NCBI GenBank assembly: GCA_038258095.1
Contig: JBBSQE010000126.1
Location: 1 to 9,460 of the forward strand
Direction: 5' to 3'
Length of the DNA: 9,460 nt
From: JBBSQE01 sp038258095
GTDB lineage: Bacteria; Actinomycetota; Thermoleophilia; Solirubrobacterales; 70-9
Shown here in pieces: positions 1 to 5,306 of this stretch. Below the pieces are notes generated by a model that was given only the letters and a program-made list of their open reading frames with translations, was not told where the DNA came from and did no database searches. A program made the translations under genes and the position numbers. Positions within the stretch are counted from its first letter, which is position 1. The number at the start of each line of letters is the position of its first letter.

Positions 1-2
1 AT

Positions 3-437
3 CCTCCGAGCGGAGCCTCCGGAATTCCGCTCCTCCTAGACACCGGCCCGATCTATGCCAACGCGGATGTGGCAGATGGTGCGCATGAGGCGTGCCGGGA
101 GTTGCTCGCGACCCACCCGGGGCCACTTCAGGTCCCGATGCTCGTGATCACCGAGGCCTGTCAACTCGTCGAATCGCGGCTGGGGTCGAAGGCTGAAACC
201 ACGCTGCTCGCCGATCTCGCGACGGGCCACCTCATCCCCGAGCCGGTGCACGAGGCCGACTGGCTACGAATCGCCGAGCTCGTCAGCGCCTACCGAGACC
301 TGCCGCTTGGAGCAGTCGACGCCTCGATCATCGCCGCGGCCGAACGGCTCGGGCTGACCACGGTCGCAACTCTCGATCGACGCCACTTCGGCGTCGTCAG
401 GCCGAAGCACGTCGAACGCTTCGAGATCTTGCCCTGA
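3..437 (+). CDS. PIN-domain ribonuclease toxin, VapC-type (5' end uncertain or cut)
   Basis: The frame is open from the window edge and encodes at least 144 residues ending in TGA. Counting from base 3, the four PIN acidic positions are visible: Asp13 in LLLDTGPIYA, Glu51 in VITEAC, Asp106 in LGAVDASIIAAA and Asp125 in ATLDRRHF. PIN proteins of this kind are Mg2+-dependent RNases, usually toxins neutralised by a co-transcribed antitoxin. The first in-frame ATG/GTG/TTG is the GTG at base 69, which would delete Asp13. The true start is therefore upstream of the window or is a non-standard ATT at base 24, which follows a GGAG at 12-15 and would give the usual N-terminus (Met, then PLLLD). Another frame closes with TAG at 37-39 and could be the end of an overlapping antitoxin. 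The PIN call is secure. Toxin function is inferred from family and setting. Confidence 0.85.
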   Translation, partial: PPSGASGIPLLLDTGPIYANADVADGAHEACRELLATHPGPLQVPMLVITEACQLVESRLGSKAETTLLADLATGHLIPEPVHEADWLRIAELVSAYRDLPLGAVDASIIAAAERLGLTTVATLDRRHFGVVRPKHVERFEILP

Positions 438-489
438 GTGGCGTCACACCGAGGAGCGCCGCGCAGGGAGCGAAGTTGTTGCACTTGGT

Positions 490-511
490 CTTGATCGTGC
501 ACACGATCAAG
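490..511. promoter_or_regulatory. perfect 10+10 bp palindrome, operator or terminator candidate
   Basis: The arms CTTGATCGTG and CACGATCAAG are exact reverse complements separated by two bases (CA). The site lies 53 bases after the first PIN gene and 58 bases before the antitoxin ATG. No T-run follows on either strand, so it is not a classical intrinsic terminator. AbrB-type antitoxins commonly bind palindromes in their own promoters, which makes an operator plausible. A terminator for the upstream toxin is the alternative. Confidence 0.5.
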
Positions 512-525
512 GCGACGCTCTGGCC

Positions 526-557
526 ATGCGTGATCGCATACGTACCAAGAAAGTATG
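526..557. promoter_or_regulatory. two small inverted repeats upstream of the antitoxin, possible operator
   Basis: ATGCG (526-530) pairs with CGCAT (535-539) across four bases. CATAC (537-541) pairs with GTATG (553-557) across eleven bases. The second pair ends directly against the proposed -10 hexamer at 558-563, where a bound repressor would block RNA polymerase. Arms of five bases can arise by chance, so this is weaker than the palindrome at 490-511. Confidence 0.3.
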
Positions 558-563
558 TATTCT
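558..563 (+). promoter_or_regulatory. -10 element (TATTCT) for a leaderless antitoxin transcript
   Basis: TATTCT fits TANNNT and is followed by exactly six bases before the ATG at 570. Transcription would then start at or next to the A of the start codon. No Shine-Dalgarno lies before this ATG, and no good -35 hexamer is visible 16-18 bases upstream. Leaderless mRNAs are common in actinobacteria. The ATPase start at 5051 has the same geometry. Confidence 0.4.
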
Positions 564-569
564 GACTTT

Positions 570-806
570 ATGAGTACGCGCGTGTCGGAGCGGGGACAGG
601 TGACGATTCCGAAAGCCGTTCGGGACCGACTTGGCCTCGAGCCGGGAACCGAGCTCGAGTTCGCGGCCCAGGATGGGCAGCTCGTCGGCCGGAAGCGCAG
701 CCAGCGCTCTCCGGTGGATGCGCTCTACGGCATCCTCGAGCTGGATGGCGGGACCGACGAGGCGATCCACCGCCTGCGCGGCGCAGCCGACGGGCTCTCG
801 TCCTGA
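570..806 (+). CDS. AbrB/MazE-fold antitoxin, VapB-type
   Basis: The 78-residue product opens with a SpoVT-AbrB swapped-hairpin DNA-binding domain (about residues 1-45), seen in STRVSERGQVTIPKAVRDRLG followed by PGTELEF. The C-terminal tail (about 48-75, including SPVDALYGILELDGG) is the expected toxin-binding segment. It should bind its own promoter and neutralise the PIN toxin whose frame overlaps its stop. I chose the ATG at 570 over the ATG at 555: family members begin a few residues before the RGQVTIP core, and 570 sits six bases after a -10-like hexamer, whereas 555 would overlap that hexamer. Autoregulation through the inverted repeats at 490-557 is inferred. Confidence 0.88.
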   Translation: MSTRVSERGQVTIPKAVRDRLGLEPGTELEFAAQDGQLVGRKRSQRSPVDALYGILELDGGTDEAIHRLRGAADGLSS

Positions 807-1210
807 TCACGGCTCTCGACACGAGCGTCCTCCTCGACCTGTTCGCCGCAGACCCGGTCCACGGCCAGAGATCACGTGACGCCATTGCCCTCGCCCTCCG
901 CGAGGGAGGCCTGATCGCCTGCGATGTCGTCTACGCGGAGGTTGCCGGTGCTTTCGAGGACAATGAAGCGGTGGCGGGGGCCATGGCCGATCTGGGTGTT
1001 CGCTTTGTTCCCGTCGAGCAAGGGGCCGCCATGGCTGCGGGGGAGAAATGGCGGGACCATCGCCGCCGGGGAGGCACGCGCGAGCGGGTCATTCCAGACT
1101 TCCTGGTCGGCTCCCACGCTGAGGTGGCCGCCGACCGCCTGCTCACTCGTGACCGTGGCTTCTACCGGTCCTACTTCGCGGACCTGACGGTGATGGACCC
1201 GTCCGGGTAG
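803..1210 (+). CDS. PIN-domain ribonuclease toxin, VapC-type, apparent CTG start
   Basis: The frame gives 135 residues, a normal VapC length, and keeps all four PIN acidic positions: Asp6 (ITALDTSVLLD), Glu46 (VVYAEVAG), Asp99 (VIPDFLVGSHA) and Asp117 (LLTRDRGFY). It should be the Mg2+-dependent RNase partner of the AbrB-type antitoxin just before it. The first in-frame ATG/GTG/TTG is the GTG at 971, which would remove the first two catalytic acids. Going upstream from 803 to about 710 there is likewise no standard start. The CTG at 803 overlaps the antitoxin stop as CTGA, matching the ATGA/GTGA overlaps usual in vapBC pairs, and yields the typical N-terminus. Translational coupling is likely. 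A sequencing error (GTG read as CTG) or recent start-codon loss cannot be excluded. Confidence 0.85.
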   Translation: MITALDTSVLLDLFAADPVHGQRSRDAIALALREGGLIACDVVYAEVAGAFEDNEAVAGAMADLGVRFVPVEQGAAMAAGEKWRDHRRRGGTRERVIPDFLVGSHAEVAADRLLTRDRGFYRSYFADLTVMDPSG

Positions 1211-1229
1211 GGACTTTCAACGCCCGTGA

Positions 1230-1259
1230 AGTCCGCACCCGGCGACACGGGTGTGGACT
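1230..1259 (+). terminator. strong hairpin after the second PIN toxin, terminator candidate without T-run
   Basis: AGTCCGCACCCG (1230-1241) pairs with CGGGTGTGGACT (1248-1259) around a six-base loop: eleven Watson-Crick pairs plus one G-U. It begins 20 bases after the toxin stop, and no T-tract follows. It may terminate the vapBC-type transcript or attenuate read-through into the mntA-like gene. It also argues against starting that gene at the GTG at 1226, which would put the hairpin inside the coding region. Confidence 0.45.
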
Positions 1260-1288
1260 CGGTCCGCCCGATCCGCGACGATGCGGGC

Positions 1289-1750
1289 ATGGGAATCGTC
1301 GATCAGCACGCCTCCGTGCCGGCTCTCGACGCCCAGGCGCTCGGGCGGCTTACCGTCGCGCTCGACCGTGACGGCGTGGTTGCGGCGATGCTGATCGGAT
1401 CGCAGGCGCGAGGAAACGCCGGGCCGCTGTCCGACATCGATGTCGGCGTTTGGTACGAGCCGGATCTCGACTCGGCCTCGCGCCTCGAGTTGCGGCTGGC
1501 CCTCGACCGAGCCGTCACCGCGGCGCTCGCCACCGAGGAGGTGGACATCGTGATGCTGAACAACGCGACGCCGCTGATGCGGCACCGAGCGGTTCGTGAT
1601 GCCCACCGTCTCGTCGAGCGCGATAGAAAGGCCCGCGTGCGCCTCGAGGCGAGGGCGATCATCGAGTATCTCGACACGGCGCCGCTCCGAGCCGAGATGG
1701 CCCGTGGCCTGCGCCACCGGCTGGAAGAGAACCGCTTTGGTCGACGCTGA
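1289..1750 (+). CDS. mntA: minimal nucleotidyltransferase antitoxin, MntA-like
   Basis: This is a 153-residue protein of the DNA polymerase beta-like nucleotidyltransferase fold. The signature is complete: GSQARG (37-42), SDID (48-51, metal ligands Asp49 and Asp51) and a third acid at Asp86 in EEVDIVML. MntA enzymes transfer AMP from ATP to a tyrosine of the partner HEPN toxin HepT and so silence it. The HEPN gene follows immediately and overlaps by 14 bases. The ATG at 1289 gives the usual length and leaves the hairpin at 1230-1259 outside the gene. A GTG at 1226 would add 21 residues unlike the family, and a GTG at 1316 is also possible. No start has a convincing Shine-Dalgarno. The enzyme family and pairing are clear. 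The target site in the partner is altered (see the next gene). Confidence 0.87.
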   Translation: MGIVDQHASVPALDAQALGRLTVALDRDGVVAAMLIGSQARGNAGPLSDIDVGVWYEPDLDSASRLELRLALDRAVTAALATEEVDIVMLNNATPLMRHRAVRDAHRLVERDRKARVRLEARAIIEYLDTAPLRAEMARGLRHRLEENRFGRR

Positions 1751-2147
1751 GAGCGTCACAACCCGGCTCGATCGCCTCACCCCGCTCCTCGAGGAGATGG
1801 AGGCGATCCGGTCCGCCGGCGAGAACGCCTACACGAACGAGTTCCGAAGCCGCCTCGCCGCCGAGCACGCGATTCAACTCGCCGTCCAGATCTGTATCGA
1901 CGTCGGCGCGCACCTGATCGCCGAGCTCGGGCTCGAAACGCCCTCCGACTATCGCGGTGTCTTCGCCGGCCTGCGCCCCGCCGGCCTCGACGCCCAGCTC
2001 GCGACCCGGCTGACCGACGCCGCCGGGATGCGCAACATCCTCGTCCACGGCGACCTCGATGTCGACGACGAGGTCGTCTGGGCGGCCCTTGATCGTCTCG
2101 ATGACCTGGGCGCGTTCGCGGCCTTCGCCCAGGGTCAGATCGGTTGA
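1737..2147 (+). CDS. hepT: HEPN-domain RNase toxin, HepT-like, lacking the motif tyrosine
   Basis: A 136-residue all-helical HEPN protein. Recognisable segments are AEHAIQLAVQICIDVGAHLI (43-61 region), ELGLETPSDYRGVF and the active-site motif around Arg99-NILV-His104. The family motif is RX4HXY. Arg99 and His104 are present, but the tyrosine position (106) is Asp: the sequence reads HGD. That tyrosine is the residue AMPylated by MntA in the characterised pair, and GAC differs from TAC by one base. The start is TTG at 1737, with GGAAGAGA at 1723-1730 six bases upstream and a 14-base overlap with mntA, suggesting translational coupling. The gene ends 16 bases before the convergent stop at 2164. 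RNase activity is inferred from the intact Arg/His. Confidence 0.85.
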   Translation: MVDAESVTTRLDRLTPLLEEMEAIRSAGENAYTNEFRSRLAAEHAIQLAVQICIDVGAHLIAELGLETPSDYRGVFAGLRPAGLDAQLATRLTDAAGMRNILVHGDLDVDDEVVWAALDRLDDLGAFAAFAQGQIG

Positions 2148-2163
2148 GGCCGGGCGCGGGTGC

Positions 2164-3480
2164 TCAGGCTGCGTCGCGCCGGTTGCAGGAATCGATGAAC
2201 GACTGCATCTCGGCCTCGTCACCGATGTCAACGCCGGCCTCCATGGCCTCCATCGCGAGAGCCTTGGCCGGGCCCCAGTTCGCCTCGTCGGCGACCGTCG
2301 CGACCATCTCGTCGGTGAACTCCTCGGCGGCGGCGACCGCCTCCGTGATCGCCGCTTCGGGGATCCCGCGCGCCTCGCCGGCGTAGCGGACGAATTCGGG
2401 CAGCAGCGCCGGCACTGTTCTCTCGAAGAAGCTCGGATCCCGAACCACCTTGCGCGGGAGGAAGTAGAGGCAGAAGAGCTCGCACACGGTGGCCGACCAG
2501 CGCAGCGGCCGGCCCTCGCCCTCGAGGTGGTCGGCGCAGTAACCGACGGCCAGTTCGGCCAGATCCGCGGCCGCGCCGGGATCGTGGAACGCCTTTGCGG
2601 CCGGGGTGGCGAGAAAGCCCACCACGGCAGCCGCGCGCTCGGCCTGCGACACCTCCTCGGGCTCGAAGACCACGTCTGTCTCCGGCAGGCCCCTCAGATG
2701 GGCCGCGACCCCCGCGAGCTGATCCCTGAAGTCCTCCCCGACGGGAGGATTGAGCGTGTGCTCGGTGCGCCACAGGGCCTCCCCACAGCGTGCCGCGGCC
2801 TCGGCAAGGCTGATGTCGCGGAACTGGAGCTCGCCGGTTCCCGCCACCTTCTGCGGTACCCGCTCCATCGTTTCGCGGACCTGCTCGAGGGACGGCCCGA
2901 CCAGCAGCTCCTTCGCGAAGCCTCCGAGGTTGTGGTCGATCAGCATCCCGATGGCGTAGGGCTCCGCTTCGTCGGCGCGCTCGAACTCGATGAAGATGTT
3001 GGCCGAGTCGTCGAAGACTGCGTCGCGGATCTCCATCGCGCGGATCGCGCGTTCGCCGCCGAGATCCTGCCCCCAAGCCGGCTCGGCGACCCCCTTGCCG
3101 GCCAGACCGTCAGCCGCCTTTCCCGCCGCGAGGCCTATTCGCTCCGAGGCGACCGCCGCTATCGCCCGCAGAGCCGCAAGCGCCCGTTTGTCTCCCGCGC
3201 GTTCGAGGAAGGTCACGAACGGCAGGCCGAAGATCTCGTCGGGGTCCTCGTCGATCAACGTGCCGGGCCCCAGGTTCCAGGTCGAGATGAGCGAAGAGGC
3301 GGACATCTCGGCCGCCAGCGAGCATTCGACCTCATCAAACGCCCGCCTGGCCTCCCCTGCGAGGTCGCGTGCCAGGTTCTGGGCCAGTCTCTCGGGGCTC
3401 GGCTCGAGATCCGGCCCCCGGCGCGGACGCTTGGCCCCGCTTCGCGAGCCTCTCGAGCCGCTGCGGCGTCGCTTGCTCAT
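2164..3480 (-). CDS. conserved actinobacterial protein of unknown function (438 aa)
   Basis: I cannot assign a function. Residues 1-22 form a basic, Arg/Lys/Ser-rich leader that could touch nucleic acid. The rest is soluble and alpha-helical, with no signal peptide or membrane segment. Recognisable landmarks are IDHNLGGFAKE (181-191), a cysteine/aromatic stretch CELFCLYFLPRKVV (333-346), and NWGPAKAL (401-408) near the C-terminus. From memory, unannotated proteins with DHNLGG and LPRKV segments recur in actinobacteria, but I cannot name a Pfam family. It lies 143 bases downstream of the ATPase gene on the same strand and ends tail-to-tail with hepT. A TAGGTT hexamer (3488-3493) seven bases before the ATG may drive it independently. 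The opposite strand has a long open frame here but no recognisable motif, so this strand is preferred. Confidence 0.75.
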   Translation of the reverse strand: MSKRRRSGSRGSRSGAKRPRRGPDLEPSPERLAQNLARDLAGEARRAFDEVECSLAAEMSASSLISTWNLGPGTLIDEDPDEIFGLPFVTFLERAGDKRALAALRAIAAVASERIGLAAGKAADGLAGKGVAEPAWGQDLGGERAIRAMEIRDAVFDDSANIFIEFERADEAEPYAIGMLIDHNLGGFAKELLVGPSLEQVRETMERVPQKVAGTGELQFRDISLAEAAARCGEALWRTEHTLNPPVGEDFRDQLAGVAAHLRGLPETDVVFEPEEVSQAERAAAVVGFLATPAAKAFHDPGAAADLAELAVGYCADHLEGEGRPLRWSATVCELFCLYFLPRKVVRDPSFFERTVPALLPEFVRYAGEARGIPEAAITEAVAAAEEFTDEMVATVADEANWGPAKALAMEAMEAGVDIGDEAEMQSFIDSCNRRDAA

Positions 3481-3487
3481 CGACCAG

Positions 3488-3493
3488 AACCTA
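3488..3493 (-). promoter_or_regulatory. possible -10 element (TAGGTT) for the 438-residue protein
   Basis: On the - strand TAGGTT fits TANNNT and lies seven bases before the ATG at 3480, close to leaderless geometry. No -35 hexamer is recognisable in the GC-rich sequence upstream. The AGG inside the hexamer could instead act as a weak ribosome binding site. One TANNNT match is weak evidence on its own. Confidence 0.2.
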
Positions 3494-3569
3494 ATGATCC
3501 GGGGGCGACGAGGGCCGGGGATGTTCGCGCATTTTGGGGTCTTGTTGAGAGACCGGCCACGTTTGGTGC

Positions 3570-3582
3570 CCCCGATCCGGGG
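3570..3582 (-). terminator. short GC hairpin downstream of the ATPase gene, weak terminator candidate
   Basis: CCCCG (3570-3574) and CGGGG (3578-3582) form a five-pair stem with a three-base loop, about 41 bases past the ATPase stop. No T-run follows on the - strand. The rest of the 143-base spacer (3481-3623) shows no other clear element apart from the possible -10 near 3490. Confidence 0.2.
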
Positions 3583-3623
3583 AGGAGCGCATCGCCGACT
3601 CGCGATCCGAGGCCGGCTGCCTG

Positions 3624-5051
3624 CTAGCGGTCCATGCTCGCGACTGGCACCAGCTCCACGTCGCTTCGTTCCCGCTCCAACTCCTCGAGGCGATCGCTGA
3701 ACCCCACCCGATCGAAGAACAGGAGTCGGGCGTCGGGCGCCTCCAGCTCATCGCGGATCGTTTCGAGCTTGTCGAGCTCAGCCGCGGAGTGCTCGTGGTC
3801 CGCGTTGGCGGCGTCCGCCCATTTGCATGAGCCAAGCGCGACCACATTGCCCGATTGGTCGACCGCCGCGATGTCGGCTTCATAGCTTCGGCTGATCGCC
3901 TTCCCGGCTTCTCTGCTGCGAATCGAGCCCCACCAGCGCCCCACCTCGACGGCGTCGTCGACGTGCTCGAGCGTCCACTGCTGACAGATCCGCTCGAAGC
4001 CGTCCTCGGAGACGAACTTGTCGAGCTCGGGGAGGACCGTCTGGTCCAGATAGCGCCTCGCGCCCTCCCTGGTCTGCAGGCGGCTCTCGCTCGTCGAGAC
4101 GAATCGGAACCAGAAACGCAGGAAGGGGTCCGAGATCGCGTACCGCACCTTCTTCCCGGCACCCAGCGTGACCGGGAACCGCCGCTCGATCACCTCCATC
4201 TCCTCAAGGACCTCCAGGAATGGGCGCGCCTCCTCGGCGCGTGCCTTCCCGATGCGTTGCGCGATCTCGTTCAGCCGCGTCTTCCCGCCGGCGATCGCTC
4301 GCATGCAGGACATGTAGTTGTCGGTGTCGCGGATCCGGCTTTCCTGCGCCAGGAGGAACAGCGGCTCGTTGCGCAGCAGGCCGTCCGGGTAGAGGACGGA
4401 ACGCAGGATCGCGTCGCTGATGCCGGCGCCCGAGTCGATCTCCGCCAGGTAGTAGGGGACGCCGCCGAAGACCGACCACGCCCGGACGCGGTCCTCGATG
4501 GACCACCCGGGGACGAAGTCGCCCGCCTCGCGCCATCCGAACGGCGCCAGTTTCAGGGACCCCGTCCGCCGGCCGTAGGTGGTCGATCCGTAGCCCATCT
4601 CCCGTTCGAAGAAGCTGACGTCGGACCCCGCGATGCAGAGAAGGAGCCCTGGGTTGGATGCGTTCTCGCGAATGAAGCGGTTGAGAAGCGAGCCGATCTC
4701 GGGCTCCTGCCGCGCGATGAACTGAAACTCGTCCAGCACGATCATCAGCGGCCCGTCCTCGAGCAGCTCGCCGAAGGCGGTGAAGGCAGGCCGCCAGCTC
4801 GTCAGCGGCTGCTCCGCGTAGATCGAGCGGGGGGAGAGGGCTGCGATCTCAGAGGAGAGATCGTCGAGGTGATCCTGTCTCGTCCCCGAGGTCGCTTCGA
4901 AGTAGAGAAGCCGCCGATCCTCGCCGAAGTGGAGGAGGAGCTGGCTCTTCCCGATGCGACGGCGCCCGAACAGCACGAAGTACTCGGCCCGGTCCGAGGC
5001 CCAGCGTTCCTCCAGCGCATCAAGTTCGTCGCGGCGGTTGATGAAGTCCAT
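3624..5051 (-). CDS. AAA+-like ATPase with C-terminal DUF234 domain (archaeal ATPase family)
   Basis: A 475-residue cytoplasmic protein. Walker A is GRRRIGKS (29-36), Walker B is LMIVLDEFQF (102-111, Asp107/Glu108), and LCIAGSDVSFFE (138-149) is the expected sensor strand. A winged-helix-like segment (about 255-300, TRLNEIAQRIGKA onward) leads into DUF234 at YAISDPFLRFWFRFV (304-318). DUF234 is, to my knowledge, grouped with PD-(D/E)XK nuclease folds. Here the core reads SYEADIAAVD, then LGSCKWAD (406-413), with Ser408 at the position where I expect the second acidic residue before Lys410. The family is abundant in archaea and patchy in bacteria, and its physiological role is not established. 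The gene diverges from the + strand unknown at 5281. Start evidence: ATG six bases after a TACAGT hexamer, no Shine-Dalgarno. Confidence 0.88.
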   Translation of the reverse strand: MDFINRRDELDALEERWASDRAEYFVLFGRRRIGKSQLLLHFGEDRRLLYFEATSGTRQDHLDDLSSEIAALSPRSIYAEQPLTSWRPAFTAFGELLEDGPLMIVLDEFQFIARQEPEIGSLLNRFIRENASNPGLLLCIAGSDVSFFEREMGYGSTTYGRRTGSLKLAPFGWREAGDFVPGWSIEDRVRAWSVFGGVPYYLAEIDSGAGISDAILRSVLYPDGLLRNEPLFLLAQESRIRDTDNYMSCMRAIAGGKTRLNEIAQRIGKARAEEARPFLEVLEEMEVIERRFPVTLGAGKKVRYAISDPFLRFWFRFVSTSESRLQTREGARRYLDQTVLPELDKFVSEDGFERICQQWTLEHVDDAVEVGRWWGSIRSREAGKAISRSYEADIAAVDQSGNVVALGSCKWADAANADHEHSAAELDKLETIRDELEAPDARLLFFDRVGFSDRLEELERERSDVELVPVASMDR

Positions 5052-5094
5052 TTAGTAACTGTATCACGACATAGTATGTTGTAACCTAGTTTGT
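5052..5094. promoter_or_regulatory. AT-rich divergent promoter region with -10 for the ATPase gene
   Basis: This 43-base patch is strikingly AT-rich for the window. On the - strand TACAGT (5058-5063) lies exactly six bases before the ATPase ATG, the geometry expected for leaderless transcription. TTACAA about 15 bases further upstream is a poor -35 candidate. The patch also holds a 9-base palindrome CATAGTATG (5070-5078) and a direct repeat GTAAC (5055-5059 and 5081-5085), which may be regulator sites. A promoter toward the + strand genes is possible, but I see no convincing hexamer pair. Confidence 0.45.
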
Positions 5095-5306
5095 TGGGGC
5101 GAGCGTTTCTCCGCGCGAGACTGGGATCATGGGACTTCGACCTCGAACCTCCTGGAGCCGATGGAATCGACAGCGACATGCCGGTAGCGCTGAACGAGCT
5201 CGAGATTCGCGACGCCCTGGCCGTCCTCGGCGAGTGGGACCCAGGGCGGGGGCGGGATCGCGCAGTCCGCGCTGGAGTGGATGGGATGGGATGGCGAGCG
5301 AGGTGA
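5091..5306 (+). CDS. possible small gene or gene remnant before the 444-residue protein
   Basis: The frame has 71 codons from a TTG at 5091, with an internal ATG at 5178. Codons between about 5178 and 5243 (MPVALNELEIRDALAVLGEW) have third positions that are nearly all G or C, as expected of coding DNA here, while codons after about 5245 lose that bias. I recognise no domain. The ELEIRDALAVLGEW segment faintly recalls the N-terminus of pterin-4a-carbinolamine dehydratases, but it is far too short for a call. The frame overlaps the next gene by 26 bases. It may be a small protein, a decayed gene, or the frameshifted N-terminus of the 444-residue protein. Confidence 0.22.
   Translation: MLGRAFLRARLGSWDFDLEPPGADGIDSDMPVALNELEIRDALAVLGEWDPGRGRDRAVRAGVDGMGWRAR

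Noticed and set aside
555..569. ATG at 555 as the antitoxin start
   Set aside because: It adds MYSDF before the usual N-terminus and overlaps the best -10 hexamer. The ATG at 570 fits both family length and leaderless spacing.
438..569. Small gene between the first PIN toxin and the antitoxin
   Set aside because: Neither strand gives a frame with a plausible start, ribosome binding site and coding-like composition. The stretch is better explained by regulatory inverted repeats.
1226..1288. GTG at 1226 as the start of the mntA-like gene
   Set aside because: It would place a 12-pair hairpin inside the coding region and add 21 residues with no family resemblance. The ATG at 1289 gives a normal length.
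2059..3627. Long + strand open frame (522 codons) antisense to the 438-residue gene
   Set aside because: Its translation is Arg/Pro/Gly-rich, with no domain or motif, and it would overlap hepT. Long antisense frames are expected opposite GC-rich genes. The - strand reading gives a balanced, family-like protein.
3855..5084. Long + strand open frame (409 codons) antisense to the ATPase gene
   Set aside because: The - strand encodes clear Walker A, Walker B and DUF234 motifs. The + strand product has no recognisable feature.
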